Program-made: the position numbers and the translations under genes
From: Mycolicibacterium sp. CR10
Lineage (GTDB): Bacteria > Actinomycetota > Actinomycetes > Mycobacteriales > Mycobacteriaceae
Assembly (NCBI RefSeq): GCF_005222675.1
Contig: NZ_STGE01000015.1
Span: forward strand, 62,001 to 126,000
Direction of reading: 5' to 3'
Length of the DNA stretch: 64,000 nucleotides
Shown here: piece by piece, positions 41,594 to 49,644 of the stretch
Numbering within the stretch: the stretch's first letter is position 1
Layout of the letters: each line of letters begins with the position of its first letter
The notes under the pieces: model-generated
What the model was told of the DNA's origin: nothing
The model's database searches: none
The model's input: only the letters and a program-made list of their open reading frames with translations

Positions 41594-44140
41594 GTGGCTG
41601 ACGAACTCGATCCGTCGACGGTACTGGCGGAGATCCTGGACGAACACGGTCCGTTGGCCGAGGACGACGTCCTGCGACGGCTGCTGGCCGCCGGCGTGGT
41701 GGACCCGGAAGACACTTTCGAAGAGGTGATCGACGAAGTCGGTTGTGCAGCTGGACAATTGATCGACGGACGGTGGATTTGGCTGCCGTCCCTACTCACC
41801 GGACGGGTGCTCACCCATCGGGCCAGCGCGCACGAACTGGCCCATGACATGCTCGCGGTGACTCCGGATCTGGATCCGCTGACCTGGCTCTGCGACGACG
41901 ACGAGTACACGCGGTTCACCGACGGATCACCCGTACGCATCGCTCTGCCCGGGTTCGACCACGAGGTGCTCGACGAGCGGGGCATTCCCGATGACGTGGT
42001 GCACCCTGCGGGTGCGCTGCTGCTCGCTGCGGGCACCCTGGCGTCACTGGGGTTGGCCGAGGGCGACCTGGTCGGATTGCGGCTGACGGCGCAGGGCTTC
42101 GCGATCGAGCCGGTCACCGCGACTGCCGATACCGAACTGGGCGCGCGATTGTCGGACATGCTCGACGCCGACAGGCCGGCGTTCTTCAACACGGTGGTGT
42201 GGCAGGCCTGCGCCGACGAGCCCGATCTGTTCGCCGAACCGCTGCCGCCTCTGATCGAAATCGCCGACCACGCCGGTTTGTCCTACGAGGACGAATGGCT
42301 CGCTCCTGCCGGATTCGATTACGACCTTTGGCGTTTCGAGCAGCGGAGTGCCCGGCTGGTCCGGCGGTACGACATCGACCCCGACGAGGCGTTCGCGGTG
42401 AACGCCCTGACCAAGCTGCACGACCAGATGGCGGTACTGATCGCGAACGCGGACGAGGACGAACCGCACGACGCGCCGCTCACGGCGCGCGAGGACATTC
42501 CAGACCTCGGCGCCTTAACCGGTGAGGTCGGAGCCTTCCTCGCCGACCCAATGCTGGCGGCGATCCTCGTGACGGACATGGTCGGTAACCGCACCGGGGG
42601 GTCCGCTGCGCTGGGCTTGCTCGCCGACGTCCTCGAGCCGAAGGTGCCGCGCGCCGCCCGGGTGGCATGTCGCTGGCTACGCGCGACCGCGCTGGAGCGC
42701 ATCGGCAACGTCGAGGACGCCGAACAGGAACTGCTGGCCGCCGAGTCGATGAACACCGACTGGGCACCGGTGTTGTTCGACCTGGCGCGGTTTGCCTCCG
42801 ATCGCGGTGACGCCGAACGTGGGCTGTCGCTGCTGCGTCGCGCCGGCGCCGCCCCGGACCATCCGATGGTCGCGCTGTTGGAGCAGCACCGGGCCCAGCC
42901 GGCCCCCGACCTGGGACGCAACGACGCGTGCTGGTGCGGTTCGGGCCGCAAGTACAAGAAGTGTCACCTTGGACGCGACGAGCTGCCCCTGGCCGAGCGT
43001 GCCGACTGGCTGTACACCAAAGCCGCCCAACATGTCGTGATGGGCGGATGGGCTGCGATGCTGGACGACGTGGGGCTCGAACGCACCCGATACGCCGAGG
43101 ACGACGACGTTGACGCCACGGATCCGCTGGTGATGGACGCGGTCCTGTTCGAGGGTGGCGCGTTCGCTGACTTCCTCCACGTGCGTGGCGTGTTGCTGCC
43201 GGACGACGAACGGGCGCTGGCCGAGCAATGGCTGCTCACGGACCGGACGGTGTACGAGGTCGACGAGGTGCGACGCGGCGAGGGCATCACCGTGCGCGAC
43301 GTGCGCACCGGCGACAGGCACCAGATCCAGGAGCGCACGGGGAGCCGTTTCGTGAAGCCCGGTCAGCTGATCTGTGCGCGGGCGGTGCCCGTCGGGGACA
43401 CGATGCAGTTCTTCGGCGGAATGGAGCCGGTGGCCCTGCACCAGCGCGACGCGTTGATCGCCCTGCTCGACGACGAACCCGATCCGGCCGAGTTGGTCGC
43501 GCATCTGAGCCTACGGTTCGCCCCGCCGACATTGGTGAACACCGAGGGCGATCCGCTGGCGATGTGCGAGGCGACCGTGCGGGTGGGTGATCCGCACAAG
43601 ATGGAGGCCGCGCTGGACGGCATCTACGACCGGCTTGACGACGGCGGACCGCCACAGTGGATCGAGCATGTGAAAACTCAAGGGATGCAGCGTGTTCGGT
43701 CCGCGCTCGTGCTCGACGGTGACACGCTGCGGGTGCACACCAACAGCGAGCAGCGGATGGACCGGGTATTGGAGGCGTTGGGCCGGGTGGATCCGGCGAT
43801 GACCGTGCTCGACGACACCCGCGAACCGATCCGTGACACCCGTGAGGCCGCGGCCCTGGCCAAGCGGCTTCCGGGTGGTGGTGGTGCTGCGCTCGACCCG
43901 GACGACCCGGAGGTGGCGGCGTTCCTCGCCGAGACGATCCACAACTACGAGACCAGCTGGCTCGACGAGCCCATCCCCGCGCTCGACGGGCACACTCCAC
44001 GTCAGGCTGCCGACGACCCCACCCGGCGCGGCGACCTGATCAAGCTGCTCGACACCTTCCCCGCCGGCGACGCGGCACGCGGCGGCATGGACGCCGACCG
44101 GCTCCGCGCGGCACTGGAGATACAAGATCCGCAGTGTTGA
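41594..44140 (+). CDS. Large SEC-C motif protein
   Basis: 848 residues from GTG 41594 (VADELDPSTVLAEIL). The frame is open for another 1.6 kb upstream, but only antisense to the helicase. A zinc-binding SEC-C motif, ACWCGSGRKYKKCHLGRDEL, lies near residue 443. The N-terminal part has a winged-helix-like start (LAEILDEHGPLAEDDVLRRLL) and a helical TPR-like region (RAARVACRWLRATALERIGNVEDAEQELLAA). The C-terminal half contains YEVDEVRRGEGITVRDVRTGDRHQIQERTGS, a beta-rich unit. SEC-C proteins bind zinc and often proteins or nucleic acid. Function unknown. Confidence 0.8.
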   Translation: MADELDPSTVLAEILDEHGPLAEDDVLRRLLAAGVVDPEDTFEEVIDEVGCAAGQLIDGRWIWLPSLLTGRVLTHRASAHELAHDMLAVTPDLDPLTWLCDDDEYTRFTDGSPVRIALPGFDHEVLDERGIPDDVVHPAGALLLAAGTLASLGLAEGDLVGLRLTAQGFAIEPVTATADTELGARLSDMLDADRPAFFNTVVWQACADEPDLFAEPLPPLIEIADHAGLSYEDEWLAPAGFDYDLWRFEQRSARLVRRYDIDPDEAFAVNALTKLHDQMAVLIANADEDEPHDAPLTAREDIPDLGALTGEVGAFLADPMLAAILVTDMVGNRTGGSAALGLLADVLEPKVPRAARVACRWLRATALERIGNVEDAEQELLAAESMNTDWAPVLFDLARFASDRGDAERGLSLLRRAGAAPDHPMVALLEQHRAQPAPDLGRNDACWCGSGRKYKKCHLGRDELPLAERADWLYTKAAQHVVMGGWAAMLDDVGLERTRYAEDDDVDATDPLVMDAVLFEGGAFADFLHVRGVLLPDDERALAEQWLLTDRTVYEVDEVRRGEGITVRDVRTGDRHQIQERTGSRFVKPGQLICARAVPVGDTMQFFGGMEPVALHQRDALIALLDDEPDPAELVAHLSLRFAPPTLVNTEGDPLAMCEATVRVGDPHKMEAALDGIYDRLDDGGPPQWIEHVKTQGMQRVRSALVLDGDTLRVHTNSEQRMDRVLEALGRVDPAMTVLDDTREPIRDTREAAALAKRLPGGGGAALDPDDPEVAAFLAETIHNYETSWLDEPIPALDGHTPRQAADDPTRRGDLIKLLDTFPAGDAARGGMDADRLRAALEIQDPQC

Positions 44141-44401
44141 GGCCTTTCGACCAGTGGCTGCCCAACGTGGCACTCGACGACCCCCTCGGGACCATCAGCG
44201 CCGCCGAATTGCGCGAGGTATCGGGAATCGTGCCGGCCCTCATCACCTGAGATCGGCAGCGGATGCCGGGGCACCCACCGGCGCCGTGCGGGTCCGTAGG
44301 CGAGCAGCCGTGCCATGGGCACTCCAAGGTGCAGTGGCGGTCCGCCTGCGCCGGCACCGCCTCACTCCGGGACGGCGCCGGCAGTAACGACAGCGACTTC
44401 G

Positions 44402-44785
44402 TCAGGTACTCGCGACGAAATTCAGCAGCGATGCGGCGATATCGGTCAAGTCGCACTCACGAGTCGCCACCTCGTTCATGAGGCGCTCGGCGCGATCGAC
44501 GTCAAAGTCGGCCGCCAACTCAAAGCCATTCAGATGCAAGAACGTCCACGCCGCCGCCCAGGCGGTCCGCTTGTTCCCATCGACCAGCGCGTGGTTGCGT
44601 GCCAGCGATTGCAACAACGCGGCCGCTTTGTCCCACACCTCCGGGTACGCGTCGACGCCGAACACGGTGGCCTGCGGCCGGGCCACTGCGGCGTCGAGCA
44701 GCCCATAGTCACGCACCTTCAGCTCCCCACCGAACGCAATCGACCCCGCGGTGAGAACATCATCACGGTCGAGGTATTCAGTCAC
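44402..44785 (-). CDS. doc: Doc-type Fic-fold toxin
   Basis: 127 residues from GTG 44785, overlapping the antitoxin stop (GTGA). The Fic core motif is [12 protein letters not shown], matching the Doc consensus HxFxxGNKR. The N-terminal region ([29 protein letters not shown]) is typical of Doc. Doc kinases inactivate EF-Tu by phosphorylation and halt translation. The gene is intact, unlike the two vapC copies nearby. The strand order antitoxin-toxin is standard. Confidence 0.9.
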   Translation of the reverse strand: MTEYLDRDDVLTAGSIAFGGELKVRDYGLLDAAVARPQATVFGVDAYPEVWDKAAALLQSLARNHALVDGNKRTAWAAAWTFLHLNGFELAADFDVDRAERLMNEVATRECDLTDIAASLLNFVAST

Positions 44786-44979
44786 GCCAAACGCCGGTTG
44801 AGCTCCGCCGAACGCTCAGCCACGACACGTGCCGCCTCGGCGACCCTGCGCTTGTGCATGCTGGCGCGTTCCATGACGGCCGCGTGCGCGAACTTCTTCA
44901 ACGACAAGTCACCCTCTCGGGCTGCAGCCCGGATCTGCTCCATCTCGGCGTCGTCGAAATCCAGGTTCAGCGAAGGCAT
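44782..44979 (-). CDS. Antitoxin partner of Doc
   Basis: 65 residues from ATG 44979 ([20 protein letters not shown]). The sequence looks like a ribbon-helix-helix protein with a basic C-terminal helix ([22 protein letters not shown]) that would bind the toxin. It is not Phd-like in sequence. GGTACC boxes and an ACCCA/TGGGT inverted repeat lie just upstream (45001-45029) as a likely autoregulatory operator. Confidence 0.8.
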   Translation of the reverse strand: MPSLNLDFDDAEMEQIRAAAREGDLSLKKFAHAAVMERASMHKRRVAEAARVVAERSAELNRRLA

Positions 44980-45000
44980 AACGTCGAGAGTACCTGCTTC

Positions 45001-45029
45001 GGTACCAAAACCGGTACCCATTTATGGGT
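45001..45029. promoter_or_regulatory. Palindromes upstream of the doc antitoxin
   Basis: Two GGTACC palindromes (45001-45006, 45013-45018) and the inverted repeat ACCCA-TTTA-TGGGT (45016-45029) lie 22-50 bp before the antitoxin ATG, where a toxin-antitoxin operator is expected. Confidence 0.45.
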
Positions 45030-45200
45030 TCCCTAGCGCGGCACCCCCGACGTCATTCGGGCCATACTGCCGCAGGTATTCACCGGAGAATGTCTGAAAC
45101 CATCGAAGCTGTTCTCTGGCAGAACATCACTAGGCCTAGTCGTTAGCGATGGCTTGCTTCGCGGCCCGCTGATCGAGCCGGTTCATCACGCTGTCGGACG

Positions 45201-46352
45201 CTACACCGCCTCGTCATCGAGCCATGCGTCCCGCTCCTGCCGCAGTACCGCTCGCTTGTAGCTGGACCTCACCGCGTCGATCACGGAGAGTGTCCGCGCC
45301 GTCAACTCGTCCCGAATCCCGCTCTGCGCATGGACGTATGGGATGAATGCGCGCAACAGGTCGGGGGCGTCCAGCGCTACCTCCACTGGCATGACCTCAC
45401 CGTAATCCGACGGGTCGGCGAGCGCCCGTCCCACGCGCGCCGCACTCCAACGCAATGCGTCACCCGTACCTGTCTCGACAAGCTCATCCAGTAGCTGCCG
45501 ATGGCTGCGCTCACGGAACGGTGCAGCGGCCGGAGATGCGAAGAACGCAGCGCACAGCTCCTCGGTCAGCTTCCAGTCCCAGGCAGGCAATCGGAGCTCA
45601 CCGCCTTCGGGTAGCTGACCGACCACCCACTGCGCCAGGGCTCCGTAGAACGTCCACGTCTCCGTCTGCGGTACAAAGACCTGCCTGGCGAGTGCGTGCT
45701 CGATCGACGCCCTGGCATCGGCAGGGCTGATCTCGACGACGCTGACATCGGTGCTGTGTTCGGCGGCACGGACGAGGGCCTTCTCAATCGAATCCGGCAC
45801 GACGACTGCGTCGGCCACAACCGACACGTCATTGTGGTCGATGGTGACCCCAATAGTCATTTCGTGCCCGCCTGCGAGGCGCGTTCCGATCACGATTTCA
45901 TCGACGTCACCGAAGACATTAGTTCTGCGGACCGCCCGGTACACGTCTAGCTCCGGTAGAGCGGTGAGCCACTTTGGCAGGTGATCGTCTCGTTGGGTCA
46001 GCTCGCGTCGGCATCGGAGCTGGGGTGCCGGGTCGTCAACGAGTAGTTCGGCGAGCACGGCCAGCAGCGTCGTCGTCTCTCGATTCCGGGCGCCGATGAG
46101 GCTGGTGACGAGCTCGTCGAGATGATGGGTATCGCGCTGCCGAGATTTCAGAAGTCCCGGTGGGTCGGGTTTGGCCAAGTGGATCATCAGGCTGGCCAAA
46201 GTGAGCAGGTGGAGTGGATGCCCACGAGCCAGTGCACTGCGCACGATGTCCCTCAGCCTCGTATCGCTGGCACTTTCCTTGTCACGCTTCGTCATCCGCC
46301 GCGCATCGCGCCGCGCCTGTTTAGCCCTGCGCCGTTGTCGTCCGTCACTCAT
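45201..46352 (-). CDS. Hypothetical protein, 383 aa
   Basis: Start at ATG 46352 (MSDGRQRRRAKQARRDARR), giving a very basic N-terminus that could bind nucleic acid; an upstream open extension looks non-coding. The body is a mostly helical protein with segments LHLLTLASLMIHLAKPDPPG, VVEISPADARASIEHALARQ and WRSAARVGRALADPSDYGEVMP-like stretches. No catalytic motif or membrane helix is evident. It resembles mycobacterial conserved hypotheticals of unknown function, but I do not recognise a named family. Confidence 0.7.
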   Translation of the reverse strand: MSDGRQRRRAKQARRDARRMTKRDKESASDTRLRDIVRSALARGHPLHLLTLASLMIHLAKPDPPGLLKSRQRDTHHLDELVTSLIGARNRETTTLLAVLAELLVDDPAPQLRCRRELTQRDDHLPKWLTALPELDVYRAVRRTNVFGDVDEIVIGTRLAGGHEMTIGVTIDHNDVSVVADAVVVPDSIEKALVRAAEHSTDVSVVEISPADARASIEHALARQVFVPQTETWTFYGALAQWVVGQLPEGGELRLPAWDWKLTEELCAAFFASPAAAPFRERSHRQLLDELVETGTGDALRWSAARVGRALADPSDYGEVMPVEVALDAPDLLRAFIPYVHAQSGIRDELTARTLSVIDAVRSSYKRAVLRQERDAWLDDEAV

Positions 46353-46430
46353 GAATCGGACGCTACTCACGCCTGGTGACATCCCGGTTGGTGCCAGCAC
46401 CGCGCTCACGTAGAACACCGAGGCTGGTCT

Positions 46431-46664
46431 CAAACGCGGATGACGGTTACCCCTGCGACGGCGTCGAGGGCCTCAAAGTCACCGTCCTGGGTGGCGATCG
46501 GCAGACCGCGCGATGTAGCGATCACGGCGATCCAAAGGTCGTTGATTCGGACCCGGGTGATTGCTGTCGTCCCAACTTCGTCCGGAAATCAGCGACTCAG
46601 CGAGCGGCCTGCCGCTTTCCAGCACGATGAACCCCTATGTGTCGAGCACCCCGGCTGCAGTCAC
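46431..46664 (-). pseudogene. Decayed vapC-like PIN toxin (stop, frameshift and internal deletion)
   Basis: From GTG 46664, overlapping the antitoxin stop (GTGA), the frame reads VTAAGVLDT, then a TAG where PIN toxins have Ser-Ala, then GFIVLESGRPLAESLI. A 1-base shift leads into FPDEVGTTAITR in another frame. That frame joins directly to VRINDLWIAVIATSRGLPIATQDGDFEALDAV and ends VTVIRV with TGA at 46433-46431. About 60 residues expected between AITR and the NDLWIA catalytic block are missing. Three independent lesions make it a clear pseudogene. Confidence 0.85.
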
Positions 46665-46921
46665 CGCACCGGCCCGAGATCGTCGGTGGTATCGCCGGCG
46701 AGTTCGGCGAGATCGTCGCGCAGTCCAGGGTCGGCTTGGGCACGACCTATGCGGGAGATGAGCTGATCGCGGGTCAGCCACCGCCGTCGTGAGGGATCGT
46801 ATGCGGTGAGGCGCGCGACGGGTTTGCCGTTCACCATCACGGTGATGTCTTCGCCTGCCTGGACGCGCCGAAGCAGCCCAGCGGTGCCGTTGCGCAGTTC
46901 ACGCGAGGCCACTTTCGACAT
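46661..46921 (-). CDS. Phd/YefM-type antitoxin
   Basis: 86 residues from ATG 46921 (MSKVASRELRNGTAGLLRRV). The N-terminal Phd/YefM fold ASRELRNGTAGLLRRVQAGEDITVMVNGKPVARLTAY is complete, followed by the toxin-binding tail WLTRDQLISRIGRAQADPGLRDDLAEL. It is intact, while the overlapping toxin gene is a pseudogene. Confidence 0.88.
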   Translation of the reverse strand: MSKVASRELRNGTAGLLRRVQAGEDITVMVNGKPVARLTAYDPSRRRWLTRDQLISRIGRAQADPGLRDDLAELAGDTTDDLGPVR

Positions 46922-47133
46922 GCGACAACTGTAGTGCTGGTGTAGCCACACAGCCACGCTGGATGTTCGACGCCGGCACTCGCAGGGCGTCGGGTTCTGC
47001 GAGTTCGACCATGCCGCTCAATTGTCGGGCGAGACCGATCACTCGGGCCTGGTGGCAGTAATGAACGACTGACAAATGGCATCAGTGGTCCGCAGTTATT
47101 GCGGAGTCCGCATTTTGTGCGGTATGGTGGGAC

Positions 47134-47514
47134 ATGCCCAGCCGGTACCAACGCATCCGCGCAGACCTCACGCAAGCCGAGACTGCGACATCCGCAGACA
47201 AAGCTCTACAACACCTTCGGTCGGTCCTGACCGACGTCAGCCAACTTCTCGACGAGCAGCTGGCCCGCGCTGTCGTCGACGACGAAATGTCGATCGCGGC
47301 GGCCGGAAAGAGTGCGGGCCTCACCGAGAACGCGGTCGGCCCACGCCTGGCCAGTACGCCGAGACTGAACCCATACGTCAGCAGTGGCGACCGGATCACC
47401 GCCGAAGACGTCAAACGCGCCCGCAACGACAAGCACGCAAGAACTCCACTGCCACCCGCTCCCCCAGCCGAACCGATGCGGTTCAAACCGCGCCGAAACA
47501 ACAAGCCTCGCTAG
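47134..47514 (+). CDS. Hypothetical HTH-like protein, 126 aa
   Basis: 126 residues from ATG 47134, with GGTGGGA upstream. A helical N-terminal half (LRSVLTDVSQLLDEQLARAVVDD) is followed by a helix-turn-helix-like block, MSIAAAGKSAGLTENAVGPRLA. The C-terminal tail is basic and Pro-rich. It may be a small DNA-binding protein. A VWA gene follows 23 bp downstream on the same strand. Confidence 0.6.
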   Translation: MPSRYQRIRADLTQAETATSADKALQHLRSVLTDVSQLLDEQLARAVVDDEMSIAAAGKSAGLTENAVGPRLASTPRLNPYVSSGDRITAEDVKRARNDKHARTPLPPAPPAEPMRFKPRRNNKPR

Positions 47515-47537
47515 CCAACCACCGAAAGGGATCGACC

Positions 47538-48152
47538 ATGCCGAACCAGAACCTCACCCTCATCGCCTTCCTGCTCGACCGCTCCGGATCGATGCAATCG
47601 ATCAAGTCCGACGTGGTCGGGGGCTTCGATGGTGAATGCCGCGTCACCCTCGCGCAGTTCGACAACGAGTACGAGGTCGTCTATCACGCGGTTCCCGTTG
47701 ATGAAGTGCCTCCGTTGGAACTGAACCCACGCAACAGCACCGCACTGCTGGACTCGATGGGCAAGCTGATCACCGACACCGCTGCGGAGATCGCCGCACT
47801 CGCCGAGCACGACAAGCCGGGTTCGGTCATCGTCGCGATCATGACCGATGGTCTGGAGAACGCCAGCCACGAATGGAGCCGGCCTGCGATCAAGTCGCTG
47901 GTTGAGCAGCAGACCAACCAATTCGGTTGGGAGTTCCTGTACATGGGCGCCGATCAGGATGCCGTGGAGGTCGGCAAGGACCTCGGGGTCAGGGCCGAGC
48001 AGGCGGTCACGTACGGACGGGGGAAGTCCCGCGAGGCGATGGTCGCGATGTCAGGCAATGTGCGGGGGTACCGGAACGCGAAGATGATGGACGCGGAGGC
48101 GGCGATGCCGGGGTTCAGCGAGGATCAGCGGTCGGAACTGTCGGAGGAGTGA
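47538..48152 (+). CDS. VWA-domain protein with a shortened MIDAS region
   Basis: 204 residues from ATG 47538, with GAAAGGGA upstream. The von Willebrand A domain has the metal-ion-dependent motif DRSGSM (14-19), a Thr in NSTALLDSMG and IMTDGLENAS. Family members I recall have a helix of about 15 residues between GGFD and GEC(R/E)VTLAQFD; here GGFD runs straight into GECRVTLAQFD, an in-frame deletion. The protein may be misfolded or a variant. The ligand is unknown. Confidence 0.78.
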   Translation: MPNQNLTLIAFLLDRSGSMQSIKSDVVGGFDGECRVTLAQFDNEYEVVYHAVPVDEVPPLELNPRNSTALLDSMGKLITDTAAEIAALAEHDKPGSVIVAIMTDGLENASHEWSRPAIKSLVEQQTNQFGWEFLYMGADQDAVEVGKDLGVRAEQAVTYGRGKSREAMVAMSGNVRGYRNAKMMDAEAAMPGFSEDQRSELSEE

Positions 48153-48341
48153 CGCGGGCGTCGTCGGTGTCCGACCCGTCGCCTATCCTGGACAAAGCTC
48201 ACGAGCGGACGGCTGTTCGGGTACCTGGCCCGCCGTCCCGGCAACCGCGCAACCACCGCACGGTGCCCCAGGGGAAGAGCCGGCACGCCCTGCGTGCAAG
48301 CGGTGGATACCCGGACGTGGTGTCACCAGAAATGGTGAGAG

Positions 48342-48929
48342 ATGACAGATCAAGCCTTGACTCCTGCGGATACCGCTCTGCGCGAACGCATTACCACCCT
48401 GTCGGTGCACATACCCTGCGGCGGCATCAGAGGCCCGATCCGCCGCGGCATGTCGATGCTGTGGCAGTCGTGCCACCATGAGGACTCCCCGGCACAATGG
48501 GTCGGGGCGGATGTATCCCGTGACCATGATCTCTGCATCATCTGCTTCCGGGCCACCGCCGGCGGTCGCTCCCGGTGGTCCTGGAAGGCATGCGAGGACT
48601 GCCGCGATGTCAACCGCGTCGTCGGCACCCCGTTCGCCCTCGGGCGTCACAGTCTGATGAACGGCATCGGGGTTGAAATTCAGGCACCCCAGGGTGTCCG
48701 GGAGCAACAGCAGCGCCGAGTCGCCGAGTTCGGCGGAGGCGACTGGCGGCTCCGGGCGTGGCGCGATCACGAATACCGGCTCATGGCAGCCCGATTCGAA
48801 CCGGACGCGGATGTTCCGCTTCGGGACTGGCAGCAGGCCTGGCCACCCAGCAGGAGCGCCTCGCGCGACGCGTTCGCTCAGTTGCTGGGTGCGGCCTTCC
48901 CACTCCCCCGCCGTGACGGTGCAGGCTAG
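48342..48929 (+). CDS. Hypothetical Cys-rich protein, 195 aa
   Basis: 195 residues from ATG 48342. Cysteines cluster in two pairs, LCIICF and KACEDCRD, about 25 residues apart and likely to bind zinc, with further HIPCGG and QSCHHED nearby. The C-terminal half is basic and Trp-rich (WRLRAWRDHEYRLM, LRDWQQAW). It ends in a 4-bp overlap with the convergent NrtR-like gene. Family not recognised. Confidence 0.6.
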   Translation: MTDQALTPADTALRERITTLSVHIPCGGIRGPIRRGMSMLWQSCHHEDSPAQWVGADVSRDHDLCIICFRATAGGRSRWSWKACEDCRDVNRVVGTPFALGRHSLMNGIGVEIQAPQGVREQQQRRVAEFGGGDWRLRAWRDHEYRLMAARFEPDADVPLRDWQQAWPPSRSASRDAFAQLLGAAFPLPRRDGAG

Positions 48930-49576
48930 GTCCGGCGGAACAGCTCGGCCGGCCGGCCCCGGCCCCGGCGCGCGAGGGTCCCGGCCGCGACGAGCTGGGG
49001 TTCCATCGTGCGCCGGAACCAGTCGCGTTGCGATTCGCGCCCGGCGACCTGTTGGTGCACCAGCCAAAGGTCGCGGATGGTGAACTCCTCGCCGAGCAGG
49101 CCGTCCGGGTCGGGGCGCTCGGCATATCGCGCACGCAGATGGTCGACCGCGCGGGCGATGATGTCGGGGTGGTCGTAGGGCAGCCGGCCGGGGCTGTGCA
49201 CCGGCATCAACCGTGTGGTGTCGGGGAGCCGGTCGTCCAGCCGACGCAGCTGCACCACGTCGACATGCGCAACGGACAGCACCCAGCCGCGATCGTCGCG
49301 GCCGAGGGCGTCGAACACGTGCAGCTGTCGGGGGTGCAGGCCCCGCACGTGGGCCTTGGTCCACAACGAGCGGTCGACCGCGTCGGCCAGAACCTCGCCC
49401 TCGTGCAGGAAGGTTCCCGGAAGACCCCAGCCGGTGCGGTTTTCGCGTCGCACCTGTAGCACCACCAGGCCGAGCTGCTCGTCGATGGTGAGCACGGCGG
49501 TGTCGACCGCCACCGACGGCCGGGGGTAATCGGTCAGCGAGCGTCCACTGCTGTCGCGGTACACACGGGCAGCCAT
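48926..49576 (-). CDS. NrtR-like NUDIX-domain transcriptional regulator
   Basis: 216 residues from ATG 49576. Residues 15-150 are a NUDIX fold (AVDTAVLTIDEQLGLVVLQVRRENRTGWGLPGTF), but the NUDIX box is eroded (VDRSLWTKAHV in place of REUxEE), as in NrtR regulators that bind rather than cleave ADP-ribose compounds. The C-terminal part (FTIRDLWLVHQQVAGRESQRDWFRRTMEPQLV) is the winged helix. It is divergent from an ADP-ribosylglycohydrolase gene across a 68-bp spacer with a 22-bp palindrome. NrtR proteins repress NAD-metabolism genes, and ADP-ribose usually relieves them. Confidence 0.87.
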   Translation of the reverse strand: MAARVYRDSSGRSLTDYPRPSVAVDTAVLTIDEQLGLVVLQVRRENRTGWGLPGTFLHEGEVLADAVDRSLWTKAHVRGLHPRQLHVFDALGRDDRGWVLSVAHVDVVQLRRLDDRLPDTTRLMPVHSPGRLPYDHPDIIARAVDHLRARYAERPDPDGLLGEEFTIRDLWLVHQQVAGRESQRDWFRRTMEPQLVAAGTLARRGRGRPAELFRRT

Positions 49577-49603
49577 GCCAGGACCATAGCGTAGAGTGGC
49601 CTT

Positions 49604-49625
49604 ATTAGCGCAGATTTGCTCTAAT
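49604..49625. promoter_or_regulatory. 22-bp operator between NrtR-like gene and its neighbour operon
   Basis: The arms ATTAGCGCA (49604-49612) and TGCTCTAAT (49617-49625) match as inverted repeats at 8 of 9 positions, with a GATT centre. A -10-like TAGAGT lies just left at 49592-49597. It is well placed to block transcription of the operon at 49645. Confidence 0.65.
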
Positions 49626-49644
49626 TGAGATGGGGGTGGTTGAC

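Noticed and set aside
44137..44250. Short plus-strand frame after the SEC-C gene (TTG start, RPFDQWLPNVALDD...)
   Set aside because: It looks protein-like and may be the remnant of a gene, but it has no ribosome site or recognised family, so it was not listed as a gene.
46965..47133. Possible coding remnant on the minus strand (QARVIGLARQLSGMVELAEPDAL)
   Set aside because: The peptide looks gene-like but no start or family could be supported.
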